Origin: Monodelphis domestica
Taxonomy: Eukaryota; Chordata; Mammalia; Didelphimorphia; Didelphidae
Direction: 5' to 3'
Assembly: GCF_027887165.1 (NCBI RefSeq)
Contig: NC_077233.1
Coordinates: 179,451,207 to 179,515,206, forward strand
DNA length: 64,000 nt
How positions within the stretch are numbered: position 1 is the stretch's first letter; each line of letters starts with the position of its first letter. This document shows, piece by piece, positions 45,376 to 56,600 of the stretch. Made by a program: the position numbers and the translations under genes. A model generated the notes under the pieces. It did not search any database. It saw only the letters and a program-made list of their open reading frames with translations, and was not told the origin of the DNA.

Positions 45376-45811
45376 TTCCTATCTCACTTTCAATAAAAAT
45401 ATTTTTGGTAAGCAGAATGGGCTCCATTTGCTGTGATTTGAGGAAAAAAACAGCTTCCTTTACCTGCCCCCTCCTCCCCCAAAATAATAATTCTCCCTCA
45501 TAGATATGCCTCTGGTTCCTAAAATGGTATCATTCTAATTTCAACCCTTTAAGTTTAGTTTAAATCTTTGGATTCATGTCATCCTTTGTGAATATCATAC
45601 CCACTGGGAAAGCTGACACATCAAGTCATGTATCTCTTTTTTACTGAGAATGAGTTCATCAGATCTTCTCCACCTTAGGAAAGAGGATGAGGAATAGCTT
45701 TTGAGAGGAAGAAAGACAGAGAGAGCAAAAGGGAAGTGAGTCCGAGCCAGAACTAATGGAGCAGGAAATATATACAACCCACTATGGAGAGCAGGCTAAA
45801 CAAAGAGAGAC
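45376..45811. other. No recognised gene or repeat
   Basis: Nothing supportable. Confidence 0.4.
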
Positions 45812-45965
45812 CCTTTGAAGTCGGGGAGACCAGAATTTAAAAATTCCTTAGATACTTATTACTTGTACATCTCTGAATAAGTCACATAAGGTTTCTGGAC
45901 CTCAGTTTCTCCACCTGTAAAATGGGGAGGTTGGACCTTTTCCAATTCTAAATTTATGATCCTAA
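45812..45965 (+). repeat. MIR-type SINE
   Basis: 'gaagtcggggagaccagaat', 'tttctggacctcagtttctc' and 'cacctgtaaaatggggagg'. Confidence 0.75.
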
Positions 45966-46152
45966 TTGTATATTAAAGTTTAAATGAACAAGTATCAAAG
46001 ACATCTTTTCAAAGAGTTGGACTCAGCCAGAGTGGTATCATGTTAACAAAATGGACAAATCAAGTTAACTCAAAAAAGCCCCTATTGTGTGCCAAGTCAA
46101 ATGTTAAGTAAGATATTTAGGGAGCCTGAGAAAGTCCTGGGGCATTGAGTAG

Positions 46153-47082
46153 TGTAAACCTTAAAATTTCTTAGACTTATAAATGTTGGAAATTTCACCA
46201 TTGGGAAATTTCATACTTGAAAAATTCCCTATTGATAGTGGGAACTCTATTGGAATGTGAATCCCATTGGCATGGGAGGTTCCTCCTCCTCCCTTCTTAA
46301 GATTACTTTAGGACAGAAACCTTTTGCTAAACAATGGAAAGGGCTTTGACCTATGCTTAAGCATAGAACAGGAATTTCTTTGAGTCATGATTGATTTTAG
46401 AATTGATACAATAGAGATACTTGGAATAACAGAACCAGGTCTTGGAAAATACAATTTCCACCCCACTCAGTCCTAACAGGATTTAGGAAGAGCTGCAGCA
46501 AAGGATCAAGATTTAATTATTTGAGAATATGACCTTCAACAGACATGTGCAAAGCCACAGACCTCTGGGCGGTCCTGGGTTAAGCTAGAGCCACCATTGG
46601 CACAGGGAAGACATGGACAGTGATTGGTAGGTGTGAGAACTGAGGGGAGGGAACTTGGATGGTTTCCTTAAAGATAGAGGGGTCTGAGGACTGAGGGGGG
46701 TTGGTGGGAGAGGTTTTGGCTCTGAGAGGTGGTGCTTTGAGAGTTGGCTCTGAAGGAAGCTGGAGGTGGAGGCCCCTGAGACTGTTTCTCCATTTTGGTC
46801 ACGTGAGTAATAGGGACTGATCTCCTTTCTTTGCCTCAGCTATCTAAGGGCTTGGGCCTTTTGGCCCAGCCTAAACAGAAGGGGTATTTAAGCCCTATTC
46901 CCTTCTCTCCCCTTTCTCTCTCCCTCTCTCTATCTCTAATTCCTTTCTTCCTCCTGTTTGTAATTAAACTCCATAAAAGGTTGACTGCTGACTTGAGTTT
47001 TCATTTAGGAATTACATAGCTGAATTCCTTGACGACCTTAAATTAATATATATCAGTCTTTTAAAGTGATTTCCTTGTTACA
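46153..47082 (+). mobile_element. 930-bp solo LTR with 4-bp TSD
   Basis: Begins TGTAAACCTTAAAATTTC and ends CCTTGTTACA. It is flanked by GTAG at 46149-46152 and 47083-47086. TATTTAA at 46885-46891 and ATTAAA at 46973-46978 mark promoter and polyadenylation signals in the plus direction, opposite to TMEM114. No internal retroviral genes. It is the same family as the LTR starting at 63220: both begin TGT(G/A)AA..CTTAAAATTTCT and share the 'ttaattcctt ... attaaa' and 'gacttgagt' 3' region. The class is inferred as gammaretrovirus-like from the TSD length. Confidence 0.92.
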
Positions 47083-47086
47083 GTAG

Positions 47087-48055
47087 GCTGTCACAGATGG
47101 AGGATTTATGGAAAGATATGGATAGTAATTAAACAGATGAAGTATGCAGAGATTGAGATCTGCTCTGATTGAAGAAGTACTCAGTGATCAACACACAGCC
47201 CCACCAAAATGTCTATAGGGAAAGCAGCTGGTTGGTGGCCTTTCTCCATCTAGATTTGAATGTCCTTGAAAACAGAGGCTCTCTTCTTCTTCTTTGTATT
47301 CTTCACAATTCTACTTAGCAAAACTTTTGCTGATTTGGATGGATAGATGAGTTAAAGATAGATAAAACATTTTCTTTTTTTAAGTCAGTTGGACCAAACT
47401 GAAATGGTGATATCTTGGGCATTTCCATTTTCATTAGCAAGAGCATAATCAGAATACTACTGCTTTCACCCAAATGAACTACTTCTTTCCCATTGGCTCA
47501 TACTTTGTCGTTACTTTCAAACTTTGCCCAAGACATACATGTGCCTCCTTCTAGCTCTGAGTTGGGACTGAGTCATGCCACTGCCTGAGGGAAAGGAGGC
47601 ATGTGTAAATTGAGGGAGGAGTGAAAGAGGTGAGAAAAGGGAAGATTTGTTTGGGACTAGGCTTCTCCCCTTAAACCTACAGAAACTGATGACCCAAAAC
47701 ACAAGGTGGGCTTCTTTGCTCCTGTTCTTCCTTCTGCTTCTTAAACATGGAACCCACACCTCCTGGCAGGGCTATGCCTAAAGGGGTACAGGTCTAGGGT
47801 GAATCATACTTTGCACACATATACATATGTATACGTAGACTATGCACCCATGTACACATCCATGGACATGCCTATAAATTTACAAGCATGTACATGTATG
47901 TATAAACATGTGTGGTTGTACACATGTGTACATAATTTGGGTATATGTATATGTGCCCATATATGCCCATGCATGCCTATATACACAGACATATACAGAC
48001 TGAGCTCATAATTTCAAGCCCAAATGACAAATAAAAAGAGTTGGCCAGACATTTT
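47087..48055. other. No gene; TATACA/ACATGT-rich stretch
   Basis: 47815-48000 is an irregular alternating purine-pyrimidine run of ACATGTA and TATATG-type words. The rest is unassigned. Confidence 0.45.
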
Positions 48056-48059
48056 GAGT

Positions 48060-48170
48060 TATGACTTACTTCAGATTACACAGTCAATATGTATCAGAGG
48101 TAGACCTTGAACCCAGGTCTTCTTGGCTTTTAATTCACTCTATCCATTACTCCAAGTTGCCTCTCTCATA
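48060..48170 (-). repeat. MIR-type SINE fragment, antisense
   Basis: 'ccttgaacccaggtcttctt' and 'cactctatccattactccaa'. Confidence 0.65.
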
Positions 48171-48589
48171 TATACAGATCTTTTTTATTGTCACATATTG
48201 GAATTACCTCCTGCCATCCCTATGAGACCCCTATTTTTCCTCTCTGACAATAAATGGGGCCCCAAACCATCCCTTGTTTTAGGAGCATAGTAACTAAAGG
48301 CTCTATGAAGGGAGAGAGAAGCATGCATAGCAGGTAACAAAGGCTTCATTCCACAAATGCTTTCCCCCATCTATGAGAAGGTTCTCAGTCCAGGTAAATC
48401 TGGCTGACTGCCAGGTTTCCTGTTGAAAACCTGACATAGTTATGAAATCATTAAGGAAACCAAGAAATGACTCCATTTCCATCAGTCCTGGAACCCTCTA
48501 TTTGGCCCAATTATTATAAATGAGCTTTTTTATAATATTGATAAGAAAACCCATATTCCTTCAATTGGCACCATAGGAAAGAATGAATG
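48171..48589. other. No recognised gene or repeat
   Basis: Nothing supportable. Confidence 0.4.
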
Positions 48590-48960
48590 TAGGAGATCAC
48601 ACTCCTATTAGTATAATAGTCCAATTCCCTCATTTTACAGAGAAAAAATGGAGAAGAATTGGGGAAGTAACTTGCCCAAAGTCATTCAGGGATTCAGTGG
48701 CAATTAATTAATTCTCTAGCTCCAGGGGACAACTAGATGGCATAGTGGATGGAGAGTCAGGCCCAGAGACAGGAGGTCCTGGGTTCAAATCTGATCTCAG
48801 ACACTTCCTAGCTGTGGCCCTGGCAAGTAAGTCATTGAACCCCAATTGCCTAGCCCTTACTGTCCTTCTGCCTTAGAACCAATACGCAGTATTGATTCTA
48901 AGACAAAAGGTAAGGGTTAAAAAAAAAGATTCCCAGCTCCAAATCCAATACTTGGATATC
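48590..48960 (-). repeat. MIR-type SINE, antisense, split by SINE-A
   Basis: 48590-48727 'tattagtataatagtccaat' and 'aacttgcccaaagtcattca'; 48938-48960 'agctccaaatccaatacttg'. A sense SINE-A (48728-48930) interrupts: 'acaactagatggcatagtgg', 'acaggaggtcctgggttcaa', 'gcagtattgattctaagaca'. AGCTCCA flanks both sides as a short TSD. Confidence 0.8.
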
Positions 48961-49970
48961 AATTATTAAATACCTTTGATATAAAGACTTTATAATAAAG
49001 TATCCAAATTTGTTAAAATGCACAGATACATAGACCTATGAGATGAGAAATTTAGAGACCTTAAGGAAGAAAATTGTTTATTGATTATAAAAAAATACAT
49101 TTTACTCAGAAGACCAAAATTCAGTCTTAAAGGCGCTCCTCAAGGAAGATTTTCCCACACATATTAAGATCTTATAAGAATTTATCACAGATGTGACTTC
49201 AAAAATAACTGCCATGATCTCTTGAATAGCAGCAACATAAAAAATAGTATAAAATGGTGGTGGAGGAGAAAGAAGCCATATGCTCACCAAAGACTCTCAT
49301 CAATACCATCCTTCATAAAATCCAGCTGGGAAGGCTATTCTTTATGAATGAAGAGTCTCTATAAGTGATTCAATTTGTACCTAACAGTGTATTGATTCTA
49401 TCAAATCCCAGAACTCAATAACTTCACTCAAAAGAGATCAGTTCACCTATCCTCATTGGAGAAACAATATAAAGAAATTATTGCTTGCCAGGATTATGAC
49501 ATGTAGTTAGATTTTTTTTTAATCAATTGAAAGAGTTCACATGGCTTGGCTAGGCAGAGCAGGCAATGAGTTAGACCCATACTTGAACAGGAAGAAGAGA
49601 TCAAACTCAAATGCATTTCAGAAATTGCACTGTGATTTCAATTTCAATAATCCCATGTTTTTTGCTGCCTCAAAAGCCCCCTTTATTATACTAATATTCT
49701 CTTGATGATCCTCAATAGCTATTAATCATGGAATATTCTGTTCTGAGATAAACTGCATTTGAAAATTGCATCTAACTCAAACTTGAATACAATAATACTG
49801 CAACATATTTACAATGATGATTTGCAGGCATGTGTCATGAAATATATCAGCCAGGATGTATGTTATTGGAAAAGAAGGTAGGCTAGTCATTTTTCCAGCA
49901 AGGACTAACAGAGGGATAGACTGAACATACACAAATATACTAAAAGAACTAGAGGAAGTACTACGGTGTT
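48961..49970. other. No recognised gene or repeat
   Basis: AT-rich. Small minus-strand frames only. Confidence 0.4.
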
Positions 49971-49974
49971 TTGG

Positions 49975-50165
49975 GAAGATGCTCAACTGAAAGAGACAGA
50001 CAAGTATTATACAGATTGAGAAGATGTGAAAGGACTATAATCTGTATCAGTAGAGGCAAGACCCACACCAATGAGATCACAGACTTACTGATGTTTATGG
50101 ACTTGAAATTGCAACACATTCATCTTCATTGCCATCAGCTACAGCATTCTCCAGGACTGTAGATG
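49975..50165 (+). repeat. Unclassified repeat W, copy 1
   Basis: 'actataatctgtatcagtag', 'accaatgagatcacagactt', 'caacacattcatcttcattg'. The same order recurs at 53325-53470. Family unknown to me. Confidence 0.5.
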
Positions 50166-50504
50166 ACCAGACACTGTGTCCTGGGAGAATAATTCACCTA
50201 GTTTTAGAACTCCTAAGCAAGGGCCTAGCTCACACATTCCATAATATATAGCTAGACCCAGAGTACCAAGACCATGGTTCCCATGACAGTTTATCTTTAA
50301 TCCTGGCTATCTTTCTGCCATCTGCACTGATTGCTTCATGTGTCCCATCCTGTCCCATATACTACCTATTATTCTTGGGACTGTAATTAAGTTAGTACTA
50401 ACATTACTTCTGAAAAGGATATGTCAGATAATTCTCCTATGGCTCAATTTACCATTCTGCCATTTTCCAAATCAAAACACCTTTTCCTAGACACCAGTCC
50501 TCTA
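50166..50504. other. No recognised gene or repeat
   Basis: Nothing supportable. Confidence 0.4.
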
Positions 50505-50635
50505 TATATTTCTTCTTCTCCATCAGATTATAAATTCCTTGAGGACAGAGATTGTTTTACTTTTGCATTTTAACCCTGGTGCTTTCTTAGTACAAAGTTA
50601 GGACTTAATAGATACTTTTCTTTGATTTAATTAGT
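50505..50635 (+). repeat. L2-type LINE 3' end
   Basis: 'aattccttgaggacagagat' and 'ggacttaatagatacttttc'. Confidence 0.65.
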
Positions 50636-50968
50636 TTAATTGACCATTTAGATGTAGTATATTTCCTGTGTTTTCAAATCTCTCCTTCCAAATTTCAGGA
50701 AACCAAACTTCAAAGGTGGCTTTTGCATGTTCTGAAATGTAAATACTAGCCCTGGAGACCAACAATTAAATGTTTGGGGGGGAAAGCCACAAATTACCCT
50801 GGGATAGAGAGATTGACAAAAGGAACTCTAGATGATTTCTAGACAGACAATTCATCTGGGACCATAATGACTGGCATTAGCCAAATTTTTGTGTTATACA
50901 AAAACTCGTATATGATATGAAAAAAGAAACCGAACTAGAAACCCCTTTCTCAGTATTGTTAGAAAGAA
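50636..50968. other. No recognised gene or repeat
   Basis: Nothing supportable. Confidence 0.4.
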
Positions 50969-51133
50969 GGGCAGCTGGGTAGCCCAGTGGATTGACTACC
51001 AGGCCTAGAGACAGGTCCTAGGTTCAAATCTGGCCTCCAACACTTCCCAGCTGTGTGACCCTGGTGTGGGTTATTTAATACAAATAATAAAATATTAATA
51101 TTACACTGGGCAAGTCACTTAACTCCCATTGCC
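50969..51133 (+). repeat. SINE-A, sense, interrupted by 41-bp insert
   Basis: 'gggcagctgggtagcccagt', 'gacaggtcctaggttcaaat', 'cagctgtgtgaccctgg' up to 51064, then the insert, then 'tgggcaagtcacttaactcc' to 51133. There the SINE gives way to the GAGA microsatellite. Confidence 0.9.
51065..51105 (+). mobile_element. 41-bp LTR-like remnant with 4-bp TSD
   Basis: The insert starts TGTGGGTTATTTAATA and ends AATATTAATATTACA, so it has TG...CA ends. CTGG at 51061-51064 is repeated at 51106-51109. The uninterrupted SINE reads CTGGGCAAGTC, so the insert and TSD are exact. It contains AATAAA. It looks like an LTR reduced to its two ends by internal deletion. This is inference. Confidence 0.6.
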
Positions 51134-51287
51134 AAGAGAGAGAGAGAGAGAGAGACAGAGAGACAGAGAGACAGAGAGACAGAGAGACAGAGAGACAGAG
51201 AGACAGAGAGACAGACAGAGACAGAGAGAGACAGAGACAGAGACAGAGAGACAGAGACAGAGACAGAGACAGAGACAGAGAGAGAGA
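51134..51287. repeat. (GA)n / (ACAGAG)n microsatellite
   Basis: GA dinucleotides followed by GAGACA hexamers to 51287. Confidence 0.98.
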
Positions 51288-52099
51288 ATGTAAAATAGGT
51301 TAGTGATATGATTTCAAAACTAATTGCAAAAAAAAAAAAAAACAAGAATATGAACTAGATTTGGGGACAAGGAACAGTGCCATACATCTGTGTATTCAAC
51401 TCTGATAACCATATATGTATGTATGAAAACAAACAAGGTTGTATGGTGACTATCACCTCCAAGGAAATATGGCCAAAAATATTATAATAATAGACAATAG
51501 AGTGAAATAATTAGCTCATTTTGTTTCTGTTTTCTCTGCTAACAAAAATCATCTTTGGAAAAGAAAGAACAGAATAAAAGTAGCCAATAGGGAGATGAAA
51601 AGTGAGGAGATGCCAGGTACCACCTTGCCATTCTTGATGAGCTCAGGTCACCAAACCCAAACAAACTTGATACTGACACTGGCAGGACTGATCATTATGA
51701 TTGCTAATCCCTGTCAATGATACTTGAGAGATCATAGAGAACAATGAGATATATGTTTGAAGAATGGAAAATGTTCTAATTTTTTAAAAGAAAGGATAGG
51801 GTTCTATGAATTATAGTGCAGGGAACTTGACTTTAATTCCAGAAGAATTCTAGAACATTCACTTAAAGGGGTAATCTAAAACCATTTAGAAAAACCAATT
51901 GGTGATTATAAAGAGTCATTTTAGGGACAACTGAAAAGTAATCCCATGGAAGTTAGGTTTAAATCAATATCTTCTATTATATGCCAAAGCAAACTCTAAA
52001 TGTATGCATGGCCTAAATAGAAAAGGTCATTTGGGGTGGGGGGGTTGCATGGATTTTTTTAAAAGATATTAGAATTAAGTACTTAGCACAACCATGATG
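51288..52099. other. No recognised gene or repeat
   Basis: A14 run near 51329. Otherwise unassigned. Confidence 0.4.
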
Positions 52100-52268
52100 A
52101 AAGACCTATTCATTTGAACAAAGGATAGAGATGGTGGTGATAGAAGAGAAAATGGCCAATTTGGATTACATAAAATTGAAAAACTTTTAAATGAACAAAA
52201 CTTCTCCTCCTCAAATCAGAAAAGAAGCAGTAATTGGGTAAAATAGCTCTAACAAAAGCCTAATATCA
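52100..52268 (+). mobile_element. L1 ORF2 fragment
   Basis: 'tggattacataaaattgaaa', 'ttaaatgaacaaaacttctc' and 'agaagcagtaattgggtaaa' match the ORF2 stretch at 8346-8430 in order. Confidence 0.6.
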
Positions 52269-53230
52269 GTCAATCAACAAGCATTTATTAGGCACTTTCT
52301 AAGTGCCAGACACTGTGTTATGTTAGAAGTACAAAGACAAAAATGGAACAGCCCTTGCCATCAAAAACTTACATTGAAAGGGAGAGACAGCTTGGACATA
52401 AACAAAATATGTATAAATGAACAAATGAAGACAAGATAGTTGGGGGAAAGAGAGTGCTAACTGGGGTATGAAGATGAAAGACCAGGACAGGTTTCAAGTG
52501 GAAAAAAGTGCTTGAACTGATTTTTTGTGGGAAATATGAGCTTTCAGAAGTGAATGTAAGAAGAAAAAATATTTCAGACATGGGAGAAAAAAGTAAAAAA
52601 CTCATAGACACAGGAGTTTGGTATGTGAGGAACTGAAAAGAGGTTAGTATAGGTAGATGGAAGGCAGTAATGTATAAAAAGAGTGGAAAGACAGGAAGGG
52701 GTCACGTTGCTTTAAGTGTCAAACTAAGTAGTTTCTATTTTATTCCTATATGAAATTACAAAGAGTGAAATGAGAACCAAAAGAACAAAAATATACAGCA
52801 AAAGAAATATTGTTTGAAAATAGAAATAAGACATAAATTATATATACATATATATACACACACATACATATTTCTTCTTGTCAAATAATGCCTTCTCTAA
52901 TGGGGAAAGGGTTGGGATTTTAAGGTGACAAATAATTTTTCTTAAAAAGATTAATAGAGAGTCACTAGTTTATTGGGTAGCTGATGGAGAACTAACATGT
53001 TCAGATGTTTACTTTAAAAAATCACAGTAGTAAATGTGTAGAGGATGGATGGATTGGAATAAATCTGAGGCAAAGAAAGATTTGATTCAGGGAGATCAAA
53101 GTAAAAGTTCTTATAGTAGTCCAGAAGAGAGGTAATGAGGGCCTAAATTATATAGAAGTAGATGCAAGAGTGGAGTGGAGTGAAGGGGACATAAGAGAAA
53201 AGCTGTGGGTATAGAAACAACATTTGGCAA
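52269..53230 (+). repeat. Long TTTATTAAG-family copy with internal L1 piece
   Basis: 'caagcatttattaggcactt', 'agacactgtgttatgttag', 'aagtgtcaaactaagtagtt', and beyond the break 'gagagtcactagtttattgg', 'agaggatggatggattggaa' and 'gtagtccagaagagaggtaa'. About 52750-52965 is an L1-like insert ('gtgaaatgagaaccaaaaga'). The family segments match the copy at 6066-6700. Confidence 0.6.
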
Positions 53231-53324
53231 AAGACTGGATATGTGAGTTTAGTGAGAATATTTTGGGTAGTTCTATAGCAAGAGATGGGAAAAAATTATA
53301 AAGGCTGATAAGATATGGAAAAAT

Positions 53325-53470
53325 TATAATCTATATCAGTAAAGGGTATGCCTCTACCAAGGAGATCAGAGACTCATTGAAGTATATTGGCCTTGTAGTT
53401 TCAACAAATTCTTCTAAATTGCCATCCATCTTTCCACTATAATCCCTGGACGAATAGACTTCCAGACATC
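53325..53470 (+). repeat. Unclassified repeat W, copy 2
   Basis: 'attataatctatatcagtaa', 'accaaggagatcagagactc', 'attcttctaaattgccatcc' follow the order at 49975-50165. Confidence 0.5.
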
Positions 53471-53554
53471 AAGGATTTAATCCAATTAACTTTCAAACTC
53501 CCATCCTAGGACCTAACTATACAGATTTGTGGATGAATGTATGAATGAGTAAAA

Positions 53555-53665
53555 AAAAAAAGGGATTAAGCATATATTATGTGCCCAAAACTGTGCTAAG
53601 TATTGGGGATGGAAACAGAATAAGCTAGTCTGTCCTTGCTCTCAAGGAATTCACCTTCTAATGGT
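53555..53665 (+). repeat. TTTATTAAG-family repeat
   Basis: 'attaagcatatattatgtgc', 'actgtgctaagtattgggga' and 'attcaccttctaatgg'. Confidence 0.65.
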
Positions 53666-53759
53666 TCTCACTTTAATTGTTCAGACTTCTAATGTATATG
53701 AACTCATTCTAAAAATCATTCTCATTCTTGGCCTTTGAACTGCCCTTCTCATTTTTCAA

Positions 53760-54115
53760 AAATCTTCTCACAAATATTCTCACTTTAAATTCATACGGTC
53801 CTAATGAGATATAGGACAAGATCATTTGAAAGATAGGGAAACTATGGCATTAAGTGGCTCACACAGTTAAGGGTAGAGCTGGGAATGTAAGTGCAATTTG
53901 AGAGGTACTATGATCTAGTGGAAGGACCTTGTATTTGGAAGCATAATATTATAGATTTAAAACTAGAAGATATCTTCTAGATCACAAAGTTCAACATCTT
54001 CATTTTTATAGATAAGGAAACTGAGACCATACAAGATAAATGAATTGCCAAGAGTCACACAGGAAGTAAATGTCTGAAGCAGTTTTCTTAACTCCAAATC
54101 CAAGACACCAATGCA
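53760..54115 (-). repeat. Two MIR-type SINEs, antisense
   Basis: 53760-53910 'gggaaactatggcattaagt'. 53945-54115 'ataaggaaactgagaccata' and 'agagtcacacaggaagtaaa'. A further weak one is possible at 54160-54290. Confidence 0.65.
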
Positions 54116-54119
54116 AATC

Positions 54120-54519
54120 CAAGTTCTATTCCTTATTAGCAATGTGACTTGAGCTGGGACTTTGGAGATCATATTTCAAACTCTTATCTTATAAATGAGC
54201 CCTAAAGGTTATATGACATTATAGAAAATGACGCAATTTGTAGTAGTAAGTCCAAGACTGGAATCTAGGTCTACTCCATCTTGGCCCCTTCCTCACTTTG
54301 ACAAACCTTATTTTTCCAACCATTCTTCATAGGATTAGCAAGGTCATTAGCAGGATCTGGAGTGATAAGAACAACACTTATAGGTTAGCTTTGATGTGAA
54401 AGAGATTTTGAGAAAGATGTGAAGATAAAAACCCTCAGTGTGGGCATCCAGGGGGAAAGAAAAGGGTGCTGAAAAAAATATCAACATCAAGAAGTGAAGC
54501 AAGAAAAAGGAAAAGGAAA
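54120..54519. other. No recognised gene
   Basis: Weak antisense MIR trace, then purine-rich DNA. Confidence 0.4.
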
Positions 54520-55290
54520 TATTCATACAAAATTATTTATAGCACTTCTTTTTGTAGTAGCAAAGAATTAGAAATTGGGGGGATATCCATCAATTGGGGA
54601 ATGGCTGAATAAATTATGGAATATGGTTGTAATGGAATGCTATTGTGCTATAAGAAATTAGAAGGAGGATTATTTCAGAGAAACCTGGAAGACTTACATG
54701 AACTGATACAAAGTGAAGTGAGTAGAACCAGAAGAACATTGTACATGCTAACAACAATATCGTGTGAAGAAAAAGTATAACTGACCTAAATATTCTCAGC
54801 AATATAGTGATCCAAGACAATCTCAAAGACTCATGATGAAAAATGCCATCTGCATCCAGAGAAAGAACCGATGGAGTGTGAATGCAGAACAAAAAATATA
54901 ATATTTAACTTTCTTCCCTTTTTTGTGTTAGAGATCTCTTCTTCAAAAAGACTAATATGGAAAAAATGTTTTACATGATTGCACATGTAAAATCTATATC
55001 AAATTGTTTAGTGTCTCAGGAAAGGGGGGTATATGGGAGGGAGAGAATTTGGAATTCAACATTTTTTTAATGAATGTTAATTTTTTTTTCATTTTTATTT
55101 AGACTATTTTTCCATGGATTCATGATTCATGATTCCACCACACAAACACACTTTCTCCTCCCCCCTCCCAAAGCCTGCCAGCAGTTCTACTGGGTTATAC
55201 AAGTATCATTATTCAAAACCTATTTCCATGCTAAAATGAATGTTAAAATTTGTTTTTACATGTAAGTGGGGAAAATTAAAATATTATTTT
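54520..55290 (+). mobile_element. L1 3' end, sense, with nested insertion
   Basis: 'gtagcaaagaattagaaatt', 'aattggggaatggctgaata', 'atggaatgctattgtgctat', 'agtagaaccagaagaacatt', then 3' UTR 'aaccgatggagtgtgaatgc'. The tail resumes after the nested fragment with 'atttgtttttacatgtaagt' and 'gggaaaattaaaatatta'. Confidence 0.9.
55081..55234 (-). mobile_element. 154-bp antisense L1 3' fragment with 12-bp TSD
   Basis: Inserted in the tail of the sense L1. It starts with a T9 run (antisense poly-A) and includes 'agttctactgggttatacaa', matching 14960 in the other antisense L1. AATGAATGTTAA flanks at 55069-55080 and 55235-55246. Confidence 0.9.
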
Positions 55291-55309
55291 GAAAAAGAAG
55301 GAAAGTGAA

Positions 55310-55510
55310 GGAGAGTGATGTCATAGGTGGAGATCTAGCCTCAAGACCAGGATGAGCTGGATTCAAGTCTATGACAAATGTCAGCTCTGTGAACCTGAGC
55401 AAGGCCCTGAACTGTCCCTTGTACCAGGCAACTCTCTAAAACTAAAAGTTGCTAAGCAGGAACATATCTAGTTGGCAAAAAGTTTTCTTACCAGGAAACT
55501 TCTTACAATG
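55310..55510 (+). repeat. MIR-type SINE variant
   Basis: 'gagctggattcaagtctatg', 'ctctgtgaacctgagcaagg' and the marsupial-type end 'ggcaactctctaaaactaaa'. Confidence 0.65.
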
Positions 55511-55609
55511 ATTGAGTCACATTTCCGGATTCAAAGTAAAGAAAATAGAAGGCAACTAAAGGATTCCCAAAAATAAATTCAGAAATTCTACTCTGTTCTC
55601 ATTTTAAAG

Positions 55610-56075
55610 GAGGTGTGATATAATGGAAAATCCAAGAGTTGGAAGTAGAAAGATTTATAATTGAACCAAATCTCTAGCTTACTAGTTCTGTGACCTTTTA
55701 CAAATCACTTCTGAACTTCCATTCCCTCATCTGTAATATGGCTATGATAATTCTGACCTGCCTCCCTCAGTAGATGTGAAGAATACAAATTGCAAAACCT
55801 CAAGTATTATTGTTTCCCCTCTCTTCTCTTTTTGACTCAATTTTTCCTTTTTTTTTTCTTTTTTTTCTTCCTTCCCTTCCTTTCTTGACTTGGAATCAGA
55901 AACCTGGATCTGAGCCCCAGCATCATTATTGTTGAACATCTGACTCTAACAGAGTTAACATCTCTGGGCCTCAGTTTCCTCAACTATAAAATGGGGAAAA
56001 TAAAAATTTCACTTCCAACCCCACAGGTTTTGCAAGGGTACCATTTTGTGAATTGTAAAGTTCTGTATCAATTCC
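55610..56075 (+). repeat. Two MIR-type SINEs
   Basis: 55610-55800 'aggtgtgatataatggaaaa' and 'cattccctcatctgtaatat'. 55885-56075 'gacttggaatcagaaacctg', 'gggcctcagtttcctcaact' and 'ttgtgaattgtaaagttctg'. A pyrimidine-rich run (55815-55885) lies between. Confidence 0.72.
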
Positions 56076-56099
56076 TTCCTTCCCTTTCTTCTTTTCTTT

Positions 56100-56600
56100 T
56101 TGAAGCCAGATTAAATGCCAGGAAAGGTCTGCGCAATTAGAGAAACAGATTGTGCTGTATTCAAAGGCATTTACCCATAAAAGTGATTTAGTTGCAGTAA
56201 TAAGCAACTAAGAATCCTATTAATGCTAATGAAGTCCTCTTCCTCCCAGAGCCTTATAAGAAAGTTTATTCTTCTGGAACTGGGGGGAGGGGTGGATGGG
56301 AGGTATAAGCCAGTGTTTGGTAAGTGGCAGTGCCACATGCCACAATAATTGAAAGTCGCTATTGCCATCTTTCACAGTCTCTGGGGGCACCTGATGCTTG
56401 ATTTGGCTGTTGCTACCCTCTGTGCCAAGCACTTAATGTGAGAAGGGCTTTTGCATTCAGACTTTCTAAACAGAACCCCCTCTTCCTGCCAAGGAGATAT
56501 TATCCTTAGTTTTAACGATCAGCAATGAGCATTAAGCAGAGAAAAAAAGAGTTTAGAGGAGAGCAAAGCTCTATGGTGTAATAATTGGAGTCCAAGGTCA
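56100..56600. other. Repeat-free block; possible conserved noncoding element
   Basis: No recognised repeat. It contains AGTTGC-AGTAATAA-GCAACT (a 6-bp inverted repeat near 56189) and TAAT-rich 'cctattaatgctaatgaagt'. Lying in or upstream of TMEM114, it is a candidate regulatory region by exclusion only. Confidence 0.3.

Noticed and set aside
51115..51345. 76-codon Ser/Leu/Val-rich minus-strand frame
   Set aside because: Artefact of the GAGACA microsatellite.
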